Below are positions 34,802-47,590 of a stretch of 64,000 bases of DNA, one piece after another. The notes under the pieces are model-generated. The model was not told the origin of the DNA and searched no databases. It was given only the letters and a program-made list of their open reading frames with translations. Source of the stretch: Dentipellis sp. KUC8613 (Eukaryota; Basidiomycota; Agaricomycetes; Russulales; Hericiaceae); NCBI GenBank assembly GCA_002286715.1, contig NSJX01000008.1:459630-523629 (forward strand), given 5' to 3'. The position numbers were made by a program, and so were the translations under genes. Numbering within the stretch: the stretch's first letter is position 1; each line of letters opens with the position of its first letter.

Positions 34802-35440
34802 ATGTCCTTCGGCGATATTTTGCGCTGGTTGCTACCTTGTTTCCCATCTGCAAAGCAGTCTGAGGATGTCAACTTTGATCTTGTGAACTCCGCTCCTCAG
34901 AGTGCGGCTTCTTTGAAGTCAGTTGGATCAGACCTGGCCGTGCTCTTGCAACTTCTGACCTGATTCATCCTCCAGGGCATCCTCTGGTACTTCCACGGAT
35001 GGACCAAATCAACCCACTCTTGAGTATCAGGAGAAGCTGGCAGGGCCAGTATCGGCAGCGCCTACATCATCGGGCCCGTCGTGCGTTATTTTGACATCTC
35101 ATCCGTTATGGTTGCAGTATCTTACGTCTTGTTTGACAGTGCTCCAAACGATGGGGCGCCACCGAAAAGACCAAAACCACTTCGCCGCCTTACGCGTCAG
35201 TTCAAGGCGAGGATCGCTATCCACGTACCGCCCCCCGCAGCAGAGTGAGCTGACTCCTTATCTGCGTAATGGGCTGATTATTGAAAGCGTCTAATTATAC
35301 GCAGGGATATCTCCGAAGGGGACCCCGTCTCGGGAGCCCTTCAAGGCAAACCACAAAAGCCCTTCGCCGGAATCAAATCCGTCGTGAAGGGCGGAAGTGC
35401 GCCAAAGCCCACTAAGCCCAAACCTAAGCCCAAGCCTTAA
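34802..35440 (+). CDS. Small Pro/Lys-tailed protein, local family member 1
   Basis: Four exons (34802-34917, 34976-35080, 35140-35244, 35305-35440) join in frame to 153 residues, every junction in phase 2. I do not recognise the family. It starts with a short hydrophobic helix (M-S-F-G-D-I-L-R-W-L-L-P-C-F-P) carrying a Cys, then an acidic stretch, a Ser/Thr/Pro-rich middle, a basic R-R-L-T-R-Q-F-K-A-R segment, and a C-terminal block G-K-P-Q-K-P-F-A-G-I-K-x4-G-G followed by alternating Lys-Pro. The last exon is 136 nt, exactly as in the paralog 2 kb away, which has the same C-terminal block. The N-terminal helix could anchor it loosely to membranes. Confidence 0.72.
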
Positions 35441-37178
35441 TGTCGAGCGTGACGTGTATCCATTGCATCTCCTTCTGACTCAAAGTGACGAACCCCTCGG
35501 ATGCCCATGACGGACCTTTGTGCACGTCGTCTTGCTAAGTTATTTCGGTTGTATTTATTGCGCGGCCACTTGACTCTTGTGTCCTTTCTCTTGGTCGAGG
35601 TAAGCGCGCGGAGTCGTTTTCATAGTTGAGCGGAGCATGAATATTTCTTCCACAGCTATTCATGATATCTGTCAACCCAATACGTTCCTTCATCGTGGAC
35701 TCCCGTCAGGAACACCGACTGTGAGATTTTGACTTCTCTGTATTGTAAACTGTTTGTCTCTCCTATACACTATTTACTTGTACATGGCATAAATTTGACA
35801 CCTGCTTTGACACTATACGGCTGCTTACCCGAGACCTCGAGCTCTTGACTCTCCTTCCAGGATCCGAAGGGCAGCACGAGAAGCTAATCCGCCCTGACCC
35901 GACCCAAGTAATTCACGATGAATATTTAAATTCGTCAACCCAAATAAAGGGTTATCAAGGGCTCATATGTGATATGATAAGTGCCGCGTGCTTAGCTGCA
36001 AACCCTTCGGTCCAGCGCCATACCGCGTCGCTGTCAATCAACATTCGAGCCCCCTTATACGTATGGAGCTATGAACGTCTTCTATGAATGCAGCCTAGGT
36101 GGTTTGTATGATCATCGGAGGCTAAGCTAGTCGATGCATGGTGAGTATTGAATCGTGTCTTTCCGGTACTGCCAACCTCGGCCCCCATTGACACCACGCC
36201 GGTCGCGATGCAAGTGGTGGAACTCTCCTGCACGTCCATCATCGGGCTTTTCTTTACGTCTTTCGTGGAGCGAAGTGGACGACCCTACGCGGAACCTAGA
36301 CCCAGAAGGAGATATTCAACATGAACACCAGATTGAGGTACTGTCAACTTGGTTTCAGACGATTCTTGTACTAAAAGTGTGGTGCATACGAATTTCACTA
36401 ACGGCATTCTATCCAGTCTTAGTGCGCCGCACATGCCCATTGCATACGCATCGACGGTTCACACTCCCTGCCTACGTAGATCCTGTCGTAAGAGCCCCTG
36501 GCCACGCGTGCATCTCTGAGGACCCCGAGTGAGACTGAGTAATCTTTACTTATCGCCTTTTTCCTGCTGCGGAATAAGACTGACATGTTTACAGTATGAT
36601 CGTCGGCATTCATGCGACACGGCACTCTGCAATCGCGGGCAAACTGGTGAAACCCTAGGGTGGATATAACTCTACCCCTGCAAGGGGGCGGAAATAAACC
36701 ATCAAGGCTCGTTGCTGGCCTTGGGCCTGGTATTTCGAACTTCCCCTCCAGTTTCGTTCTATCTCGATTACCTTGGGTGCGTGGGCGGCCACACATATTC
36801 TTCACGAAGTGCCTCGTTCTGACGCGTGTTACTAGTATATCCTCAAGCAGAGCATCGACATGTCATAGATGGCTAGTGCAGTTATTTCGCCCGAGAATCG
36901 AACCCTTTGCGATAAGCTTCCAGATACTTGTACATCTACGGGGATTGACGAAAACAGGCCAGCCGCACTGAGACTTGCGTCGCACAAAGGCCGCTTCTCA
37001 TGCGTGGCTGTGATCCAAAGAAGGCGCGCTACGTTTCCAGAACATCCTCATTACGTTCGTGGCCTGTGTCCTTGGGTGCGGTGTAAACAACCACACATTG
37101 TGCACGCCTAGATAAAGGATCGAACCTCTAACGAAGCACTGAAGGACCCTTTGGTTGCTTCATCCTTGCTAGAACCTC
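35441..37178. other. Gene-poor stretch between the two paralogs
   Basis: No gene that I can support. Two spots near 36,770 and 37,070 share the words cttgggtgcg and accacacatt, possibly traces of an old local duplication. Confidence 0.35.
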
Positions 37179-37673
37179 ATGCAGCTGCTAGATCTTTTGT
37201 CGCGCATTGCGCGCCAGCTTCTTCCTTTCTTATTCTCTGGCGACGAGTCAGAAGATAGAAGGGGTCTTGGAAAGTCGGAATATGAGGATAAATTAAGGTA
37301 TGTCTGTCTGAAGAATATACACCTTTTAGATGAGATTCGATCTCACGCATCTCACCAGACCCTCTTCACCTGGTCCCGGGTCTATACGCGAACCGTACAC
37401 ACATCGACGCTCTTACAGCTTATCTACTGGTCGCACCTACCAAGCGGCTGCACCAGTGAACGAGACCGATTCATTCGATGAGGCCGAGTATGTGTTAGCC
37501 TCTTCCCTTGGTTATTCTAGTTCATGCATGAGCACAGTGCGGCTGTCACAGCCGCCACATTTAGTCAAGCCTTGAGTGAACTCGTATTCGAAGGAAAGCC
37601 AGTGAAACCGATATCTGGAATCAAAGGTGCACAGTTGGGGGGGGGGAGCCGTCCAAGACCGCGCCCTAAGTAG
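37179..37673 (+). CDS. Small Pro/Arg-tailed protein, local family member 2
   Basis: Three exons (37179-37297, 37335-37487, 37538-37673) give 135 residues, again with all junctions in phase 2. It begins with an amphipathic helix, M-Q-L-L-D-L-L-S-R-I-A-R-Q-L-L-P-F-L, then G-D-E-S-E-D. The middle is Ser/Thr/Tyr-rich and the C-terminal block is G-K-P-V-K-P-I-S-G-I-K-x4-G-G followed by alternating Arg-Pro. The block, its spacing, and the 136-nt last exon match family member 1; the rest has diverged almost completely. The first intron is only 37 nt if the acceptor GATGAG is right, which is very short; that junction needs transcript support. Confidence 0.62.
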
Positions 37674-38572
37674 ACATGATGTCGCACCCTGATGGCACTT
37701 CCTGTATGTCTCTAATCCTCCGTGCCCTCGCTCATCTTCGGTTCTGATTTTCCTTACTCAGTCCTATCTATGTTTATCGCCTTCTCGACGATGAACTATC
37801 ATTACAGACAGTCCTAATCTGAGGAGCAGCAGACTATTCGTTTATCAACAGTCTGTTTTCGAAATGAACTGCACGTTTACGTTGCACGTCCTGTGACGTC
37901 CAGCTTCCGCTCGACAGATTCATAGACGTCCTTGGGCAGGTGTTCATTGCCTTCCTGTGAGTGCTATGCCGTCAGGTCTGTGGCACACGCGGCGTACGCT
38001 CATGTCTCGGAAAGCTTGCCGACCACCTGCGCTGATCGTCATCTGTATTGCAGCGTCTATCCATCAAGCAAGCGCGTCCATATTGGGAAGGCACGAGGGA
38101 TGATATCAGAATTTCGAAGCTCGGTATCGATTCGAAGCCAGTCGAACAGGAAAACTCAGTCAGGAGCTTGGCGAACACCTGTTCTTCCTCCGCTGCATTT
38201 CCGCGCACTGCGCGTAATCGTGACATGCACTGTAGGACCTGTACAGCAGCAATTCATAGGGATTGTATACCATATGAAGAGTCCATACTCAATGGAAAGG
38301 TACGGGTGCATATTCACCGGTGCGTTGCAAACCGCGGACCCACTGTTCCATACGCCCTCTACTCGCGATATCTGACAGCCCCCTTCTATGTGCACGTTAT
38401 TTATACCACACATCACCGGTGCATCGTACATTCGCTGTGAAAGGTAGTGAGAACAAGCACCGGACAGATCCTTCTCAATTCCGATTCGCCCTCCCGGGCG
38501 CTGTGCGGTCCAGGTGTGTGGGTGCTTCCATTCATGGTCCCCCTGTGTCTGGCAGCGGCCGCGTGCAGAGCG
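37674..38572. other. Intergenic region upstream of the repeat-helix gene
   Basis: About 0.9 kb without a supported gene. Confidence 0.35.
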
Positions 38573-38580
38573 TTATTTAA
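38573..38580 (+). promoter_or_regulatory. TATA-like box of the repeat-helix gene
   Basis: TTATTTAA lies 75 bp before the ATG, the same spacing as the TATA box of small-protein gene 1. Confidence 0.45.
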
Positions 38581-38654
38581 GGCCGCCCGCACGCTCCGCG
38601 AGGGCCCAACGCTCGTTCGCTCGCAGACTTGCTCTACCGCCCGACCGACCCGCG

Positions 38655-39306
38655 ATGGCTAGTATCTGCCGCTGGATCTTCTGCTGCTTCAACTGCATCG
38701 ATGATGAGCTGGAGGGTAAGAATCCGCTCGAGCATATCAAGTACGTTTCCGTTTGGCTATTATTATACAACGTCAGATCCTTGCTGACTATGCAACTTCA
38801 GAGAGCTGGAGCAAGAGGCCGATGAGCAGGTGGATAGGGTGAGAAACAGGGCCATGGGACGCGTCAAGGAAGTGGAGGGCCAGATATCAGAGAAGGTGCA
38901 AGAGGTACGGGACGAGGCCGATGAGCAGGTGGATAAGTTGAGGACTGATGCCATGGGACGGGTGAGGGATGTGGAGGACGAGGTCAACGACCGAGTCCGA
39001 GAGGTCGGGGATGAGACTAGGGAGCGCGTGGGTAACGCTCGCAGGGCGTTAGAGGGCGAGGACGGCGAGGAAGATGCTGATGGTGATGACGATGATGGTG
39101 ATGAGTATGTTTTCTCCCCGAATCTCCCCCTCGTATGATTACTTACTGGAGTCATTAGTGCCAGGGAGTCTTTGCAAGATGATGACGGGGATGATAACGA
39201 CAACGACGATGACGACGAGCGTCCCAAGCGCACCGTGCAGGCCAAGAAAACGACCACTCGAAAGGCCTCGAAGACACACAAGAGCAGCACGCACCACAAG
39301 AAGTAG
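38655..39306 (+). CDS. Amphipathic 11-residue-repeat protein with Cys-rich N-terminus
   Basis: Three exons (38655-38740, 38802-39104, 39159-39306) give 178 residues. The first exon encodes a short hydrophobic, Cys-rich start (C-R-W-I-F-C-C-F-N-C), a plausible palmitoylation site. Exon 2 carries two 33-residue repeats (38815-38913 and 38914-39012), each made of three 11-residue units with Val/Leu on one face and charges on the other, starting E-A-D-E-Q-V-D. Such hendecads form lipid- or surface-binding helices in apolipoproteins, synucleins and LEA proteins. An Asp/Glu run and a Lys/Thr/His-rich tail (T-H-K-S-S-T-H-H-K-K) follow. No homolog is recognised. Its promoter and N-terminal layout resemble the two small genes to the left, but sequence kinship is not shown. 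Confidence 0.75.
38815..39012 (+). repeat. Two tandem 99-nt coding repeats
   Basis: The two units begin with 22 identical bases (only 20 quoted: gaggccgatgagcaggtgga) and encode 33-residue repeats, each of three hendecads. About two thirds of residues match between units, so the duplication is not very recent. Confidence 0.85.
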
Positions 39307-39755
39307 GCTGCCTTGCAGACTACCCCGGTCCTCTCAGCATCCCAGGACGCGGAGACATGAATGTTGGATACCCTTTATTTCCACCAATCGATACCGGGCA
39401 TTGTAAGCATTGCTGTCGGATATTAGTATATGACTCGTATGCGCTTGTTCCGCACTCTTTCCGAACCTGACCTCTATCTGTACTTACGGTTTAATTTTGG
39501 GACTTCATGATGTTGGCTGTAGCCGGCTGAGTTGCGAACGTGATGGTCCGTGGACCGGCTTCCTGACGGACCGTCTCTGTGGACTTGAGTCTAGGTGATA
39601 TCATCGGCCTCAACGCGTGACGTCGACTTCCCCGAGTCTCCGGCCGACATGTTCTCCTCCGGATATTCAGGAATTATTACACACTTTGCCTCCTACACCT
39701 TCAAAGTGACATAGACTATACCCTGCACCTTCCAGCGGGTTTATCTCTTGCAATT
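39307..39755. other. Intergenic region
   Basis: 3' flank and promoter of same-strand neighbours. Nothing else seen. Confidence 0.4.
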
Positions 39756-41041
39756 ATGCCGGTCTCAAAGACGATTCTGGAGCAAATCCGGCAGCTCATA
39801 CCGCCTCTAAATGGGACGCTGCATAAGGGACAGTCAGGTTCGTCAGTTGGCTTCCATACTGTGAGAGGTGTAATAATAAAGCTACGTAAACTCAGGTAGA
39901 GTGGGTGTTCTGGGAGGGGCACTTGAGTAAAGCCATCTTTTCCAGCGTAGGAGACATGCTCACAAACACGATCATTGCAGTTATACGGGAGCGCCATTCT
40001 TTGCTTCGATATCTGCCCAGAGAGTGGTGCGTGCCTCTTGGTTACCTCCAGTCCTAATTTCTTATGCTGTATCCCCAGGGCGTAGATCTGTCGCATGTCA
40101 TATGCTCTCCAACGGCAGCAAGCGCCATAAAATCATATTCCCCGGACCTGATTGTGCATCCCATCTTGAGAGAAGAGACGTGAGCATGCCATGAGATTTA
40201 CGGGAAAACAATACTGATGAAAGCGAGCTAGAACACCTTCAGCTCTGCGCCCGACGATGTCTGCTCTCCTTGACCGCCTTCATGTCCTTGTAATTGGGCC
40301 TGGTCTCGGTCGGGAGCCTTACATGCAGTCCTTCGCGCGCATGGCACTCGATGTCGCAAAAGAGCGAGGCATGTTCCTCGTCATCGATGCGGATGGGTTG
40401 TATATGGTTGGCCAGCAGCTGGACTTGATTCGCGGCTACCGACGCGCAGTCCTCACGCCAAATGTTGTAGAGTTCAAGCGTCTGAGCGAACAGGCGGTAT
40501 GTCCAATGGTTCTTCTTCACATCGTCCGCATGCCTAAATCATCTTATCCCAGGGTGTCGATCCCAATACTCCTCCAGAGAAGCGGGCTGCGTCAGTGTCA
40601 CGGGCACTAGGCGGCGTCGCCGTCTTGCAGAAAGGCGCGAATGACATCATCTCTGCCAACACCGAAGGCGCAACCTCCCGAGAAGCCCATGAAGTATCCA
40701 AGATCCCCGAGTCCGACGCAGAGACGAACGAAACGGTCATTGTTGATACTCCAGGCGGTCTCAAGCGTTGTGGTGGGCAGGGCGACATCCTCAGCGGCGC
40801 CGTCGGTGCTTTCCTTGCATGGAGCAAGTGCTACGAGGATGGTGCCTTTGGTGACAAGAGCCTTCCGGTGTCAAGGATGCCAATCCTTGCCGCCATTGGA
40901 GCAAGTATGCTTACGAGAACCACGTCGAGGATTGCGTTCGAGAAAGAGGGTCGCGGCGTGGTAACACAGGATATGCTCAAGGAGATTGGTGGTGCATTTG
41001 TGGAGGTCTTTGGAAAAGAGCAGCATGGTGGGAAATTGTAA
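39756..41041 (+). CDS. NAXD: ATP-dependent (S)-NAD(P)H-hydrate dehydratase
   Basis: Six exons (39756-39837, 39896-39926, 39981-40026, 40079-40179, 40232-40496, 40553-41041) give 337 residues, the usual length. This ribokinase-like (YjeF C-terminal/CARKD) enzyme repairs damaged NAD(P)H hydrates using ATP. Motifs: G-R-V-G-V-L-G-G near the start, [31 protein letters not shown], and [10 protein letters not shown] with the catalytic Asp. The usual G-S-G-D reads G-Q-G-D here. The partner epimerase is normally a separate gene in fungi and is not in this window. Intron acceptors CTCAG, GCAG and CCAG are all standard. Confidence 0.93.
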
Positions 41042-41264
41042 AGGATCTACTTAGTTTACAGCTGGAGACGGGGAATAAATGTATCTCTAGTCAAGAGCGT
41101 GTCTGGTATGTCGTTGAGGAGATGTCGAGAAACGCAATCGGGCGGCCCGATATGGCAGTCGGGTTGCTCGAAAAGGAAAATATACAGGTCTCCCAGCACA
41201 TGACGCGATGGGGCGGGCACGTGCATGGTACGGCATCGGAGTCTGGTCTCGACTGGCGCAGGCA

Positions 41265-41270
41265 TATAAG
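41265..41270 (+). promoter_or_regulatory. TATA box of phosphoglucomutase
   Basis: TATAAG lies 67 bp before the ATG, followed by a C/T-rich leader. Confidence 0.5.
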
Positions 41271-41331
41271 GCGGCGGCGCATTCCTTCCCTCGTTCCCCA
41301 TCTCTCCGCTCCCCCATCCCCCTAATCCACA

Positions 41332-43305
<1,974 letters not shown>

Positions 43306-44218
43306 ATGCCTGTGAGCAGTACGATCTGGGCGTAAAAGGATGGACACTACTACGGAAAGGAAGCAGACGTAATGACTTGATGATTGTATTAGTCCCTTCG
43401 TTCGCGAAGGATAGATAGATTTCGTTGTTTGGCTTTCATCCTGCAAATAATCTACATGCGTGGATTTGAAAGCGCCGCTTTATGACTGGCTGGGTGTCGT
43501 CAGGAAAGGTAGGCGGTTGGACTGGCCAAGTGACGAGGCGGCTGGCGTTGAATTCGGCGCTTACGATGCTTGTGATCTAGATCTTATCTTATCTACTGCA
43601 TGTTGGAGCGGAATTTCGGCGCCTAAATAACGGTGACTTCAACTCAGTCTCTTACCACGACCGACCTTCTCCCAGCAACTGGCCAGGTGTAAGCGCCGCG
43701 AAACAAACCAATCAAGCTATTCTTTACACTTGATCACCATGTTGTCATGAAGATGAGCCCGAGAGCCGAGGAACTCGAGAACGCCCAGGCAGCGATAGGC
43801 TTCGTTCGGCTCGATGCACAAGACCCCGCGGATTCAGGAGAAGTGAATACACAGACACGAGCCAATTATGGTACTTGAGAACGGGATGGGATACTTAGAC
43901 TGGATGGCCTTGTGAGGATAGTTTCGGCTAGTGAGTTTCTTTCGTTTCGGGTTTGGGTTGGGTTGGGTCGCGACGAGCTGAATAGGATGTAACAGAACAG
44001 TCGGTGGGAATGCGTGGCTCCGCGGCGTTCCCTTCTTGTGTCGTCTTTAACGGCACGACCATGCAATATGGCAAGACGCAGTTGCACAATGCAGCCTTCA
44101 CGCTCAAAGCGGGGAGCACGATCTTGACGATGACGCCCGCTAGGCACGGCGGTGTGTTCTCTCCAGTCAGTCGTTCCCAGCGGCCCATCGACCCGACAGC
44201 TTACTAACCATGTTGTAG
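43306..44218. other. Intergenic region before the P450 cluster
   Basis: No gene found. The region holds the PGM 3' flank and unrelated short frames. Confidence 0.35.
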
Positions 44219-44300
44219 GTGGATATACAAGCTCTATCTTGATTGGGCGCCTTTCTCCGGATTCAAGAAAGAAGTCGTCGTTCTTCGTAGAGCGGTTGGG
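44219..44300 (+). pseudogene. Cytochrome P450 exon relic
   Basis: After an acceptor-like GTTGTAG the frame reads W-I-Y-K-L-Y-L-D-W-A-P-F-S-G-F-K-K, nearly the same as exon 6 of the first intact P450 (W-I-Y-K-L-Y-P-E-W-A-P-F-S-G-F-K-K). The bases also match closely. No other P450 exon is recognisable around it, so it is a remnant of a fourth copy upstream of the cluster. Confidence 0.8.
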
Positions 44301-44986
44301 ATGCTGCTGGATGTTTCGAAGAAGTGGTGGACTCGAGAAGTTCAGCGCCCGTGATCGCCACCATCTTAACCAGCTGCTGGCAATGTATATCCACCACGAG
44401 AAAAAACAAGCCAGTCACACCGTTTTGACCCGGTGTTCCTCTGCTACTCCGAGTGCACGATCGGCTCTTGTCCGCATGTACTAATCTAGATCTACCGAGC
44501 GTGTCGAAAGAAAGTAGAGAAAGATACATGGGATATATGGGTCTATGAGGACGTAGTTTGGGTTGTGAGTCTTTTACGAGTCGTATTCCGGGCTGGGCTT
44601 CCAATATTGTCTGTGGGGCTGATTTATCTCCCTGCAACAGTACCACTGATCATCAAATCCCTCGGCGGCCTCATACCCTCGCCTCTTATCTGGACAACCG
44701 ATATACGTACCCTCGAAGCTATGTTTTCCGTTTACGAACGCGAATACAATGACACGATACACCCGCAGCGCTTCTGGCGTTGCCAATTAAGCTCATGCCA
44801 CGCCATACAGTATCTGAATAGGAAGGCGCTTCGCTGCCCTGAACTCGGAAAAATCAGGCCACTCGCGTCTTGCTCAACGCTACGTTACAACTCCCTCCGT
44901 GCCAGGCGGGCTGTTGAACGCCCTCATTATACGAATGCATAATCTAACGCAGGCTGGTGCCGCTCCCCATTTCCAAGCTCGTAGTC
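44301..44986. other. Upstream region of the first P450
   Basis: Presumed decayed P450 sequence and promoter. Frames here do not align by eye to other P450 exons. Confidence 0.3.
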
Positions 44987-47177
44987 ATGCTCTCGGATAT
45001 CATTGCAGCCTTTCCACTGGACCAGACAGTGTCCTTCTCTTTTGTGTCCGTCTCGTGTCTGGCTTTGCTAGGCACTATTCACTATTACTTTCGATCTCCA
45101 AGGCGCCATACCAAGTTTCCTCCCGGACCGCGTGGTCACCCTTTCATTGGCAATTTGATTGAGATAGTCAAGGCGAGAAAATTCCCCCTCCTTTTTCATG
45201 AATGGATCCGCACTTATGGTATGTTCAATGCGAGATTTTCATAAGACACCGAGACTGATTGAAAGCTATAGGCGGCTTGGTCATGTTCAGCGTGCTTGGT
45301 GCTCGGACACTTGTAATTGGAGACTATCAAATCGCTGTAGACCTTCTTGAGAAGCGTAGTGCCATCTATTCGGACCGACCTCCGCTCGTGTTGTTCACAG
45401 AACTGTGAGTTCAGAGCTTCGTGCGTCTGCCTTTGCGCAAAACTGATTTTCTACCCGATGCAGGGGCGGATGGGGGAGGGCTATGCCACTCCTGCGTTAT
45501 GGGCCAATGCTACGCAAACATAGGAAGATTACTCAGGCGTACCTCAACCCAAGGATCGTGCAGGGATATGCAAGTCTGCATATTGAACTCGCTGGGCGGC
45601 TGTTATCGTCACTTACTGCTGACCCGGAGAAGTTCCGAGAACATATTCTCCTGTGAGTAGCTCCGCTGGGATCATGTATGAAGTACAATGCTCAGCTTCC
45701 TCCCGAAATAATCGCAGGTATTCCAGTGCGACTGTCTTCCGACTTGCGTACGATTTGGACGTGGCGTCTCCGGAAAGCCGCTACCTTATTGAAGCATGTA
45801 AGCCGCTAGCACCTGATATTCATATTTTTTCCTGCTGACGAGCGCGTTCTCTAGCTGAGGAGGCCATCAGGAAATCTTCGCTGGCGGCTGTGAATGGCGC
45901 CATCGTGAACTTTATCCCGTCGACAAAGTAATTCGATTCTCATCCTTTTTGTGTTTCACTCATGTTGTCGCAGGTGGATCTACAAGCTGTATCCTGAGTG
46001 GGCGCCATTCTCTGGCTTCAAGAAAGATTTAGTGGCTCTCCGGAAACAGGTCGAAAGCTCGAAGTGGATCCCATATAACATAACGAAAGATAGGATTGTA
46101 AGTACTGCTTATTTTCGACCTCAATGTGTCTAATACAGATCACAGCGGGATGGGAGCGCGGGGCCGTCGCTAGTCCACGATGTCATTAAGGACTCTGGCG
46201 GCCTCGGTGGCATCTCAAAGGAAGACGAGGAAGACCTCTGCGGGATAGCTGGGGTATTATATGGAGGTACGAATCAATTTCTCTGAGAGCCTTTAGTGTT
46301 ATGTTGACATTACTTCGCAGCGGGGCAGGAGACGGTCTGTCCCAACATTTCATATTTGGATATGTGAAGTTTTTATCTCTCACGTCGGTGTCAGACAATG
46401 GCCACCTTGTCCGCTTTCGTTCTGGCTATGGTCATCAGCCCGGACGTGCAACGTAAGGCCCAGGAAGAGATCGACGCAACCATTCCTTCTGGCCGGCTTC
46501 CAACTCTTGACGACCGCCCTGACCTTCCATATCTTGAGGCTATGCTGAAAGAGCTATTTCGGCAAGCTTTTTCGTCTTAAAGAGTCGTCTCATCTGACTG
46601 GCAATTCTGCACAGTTGGACTGTTCCAATCGCTCGCGGGGTACCTCACGCCGTGATGGAAGACGACGTTTACAATGGTTATTTTATTCCAAAGGATACAG
46701 TCGTCATTGCAAGCGCCCTGTAAGCCCTGATAGCACCGTAACTACTTCGCTCGACTGACCACACCTGAAGTGACATGTGTAACGCATGCCCGCGACCGGA
46801 CGAGTTCCTTCCTCACCGTTTCACCGATGGCACTGATCTCGGTAGTGTCCCCGCCGACCCGGGTGACATTGTGTTCGGCTTCGGAAGACGCCGTTGCCCG
46901 GGCTCGTATATCGCGAGCAATTCGGTCTGGGCGGCGATGGCGCAGATGCTTGCATCCTTCGACTTCTTGCCAGAGCTGGTAGACGGGAAGGAACGCCCTC
47001 CATTAGTGGAGTTCGAAGAAGCCTCAGCTCGGTCAGTCACGTATCTGCGAGGACAGGAATGGTTTGTGCTGATGATATAATACCCCGGGCAGATACCCTG
47101 TGCCTTTCAAATGTCGCATTCTACCGAGGAAACGTCAACAGTCGGTTGCTCTGTCAACTTCATCTCATCAGTACTGA
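44987..47177 (+). CDS. Cytochrome P450, cluster copy 1
   Basis: Twelve exons (44987-45218, 45272-45404, 45464-45652, 45718-45797, 45855-45927, 45974-46097, 46146-46266, 46321-46334, 46395-46561, 46615-46719, 46771-47031, 47093-47177) give 527 residues. An N-terminal membrane helix is followed by the hinge K-F-P-P-G-P-R-G-H-P. The I-helix oxygen motif A-G-Q-E-T is encoded by its own 14-nt exon, then E-x-x-R as K-E-L-F-R and the heme loop F-G-F-G-R-R-R-C-P-G with the Cys ligand. It is a microsomal class II monooxygenase that needs a separate reductase; substrate is unknown. Intron 9 has a GC donor. The last exon adds a ~28-residue tail; if that intron is retained the protein ends about 20 residues after S-A-R. 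Confidence 0.92.
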
Positions 47178-47590
47178 GGTTGCTTTTCCTATTGTCTCCA
47201 CCTCCTTACGTCTTTCCACCTTATATTTCCTGTCCCTTTGTCTCCAATCAATCTTCTGCAGAACACGGCTTTCGCATCCGTTGCGCTAAGGTATTCAAGT
47301 ACAGGTAAAGCAATGAACGTCATATCGGTCTATTCAAGGACGTGTTTCATCAGACTGCCAGGGATACGGTACATGCGCGCTCCGTATACGTTCACCTAGA
47401 AGCCTGGTGTCATCTAGGCTCGGAAGTCTGACAAACAGTTACTTGTTTCATACAAGGAACTAGAATCGGACCACCAGCTAGCGGAGCACGCGATGCTTTG
47501 TTAAAAGTCCTCCGTGCCAGACGGGTCGTCTGATAGGTCGACATTTCAGAGGCCCAGCGGCTATCTCTGCGTACACTGATTCCCGCCTCT
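47178..47590. other. Spacer between P450 copies 1 and 2
   Basis: 3' flank of copy 1 and promoter of copy 2; nothing else seen. Confidence 0.4.
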
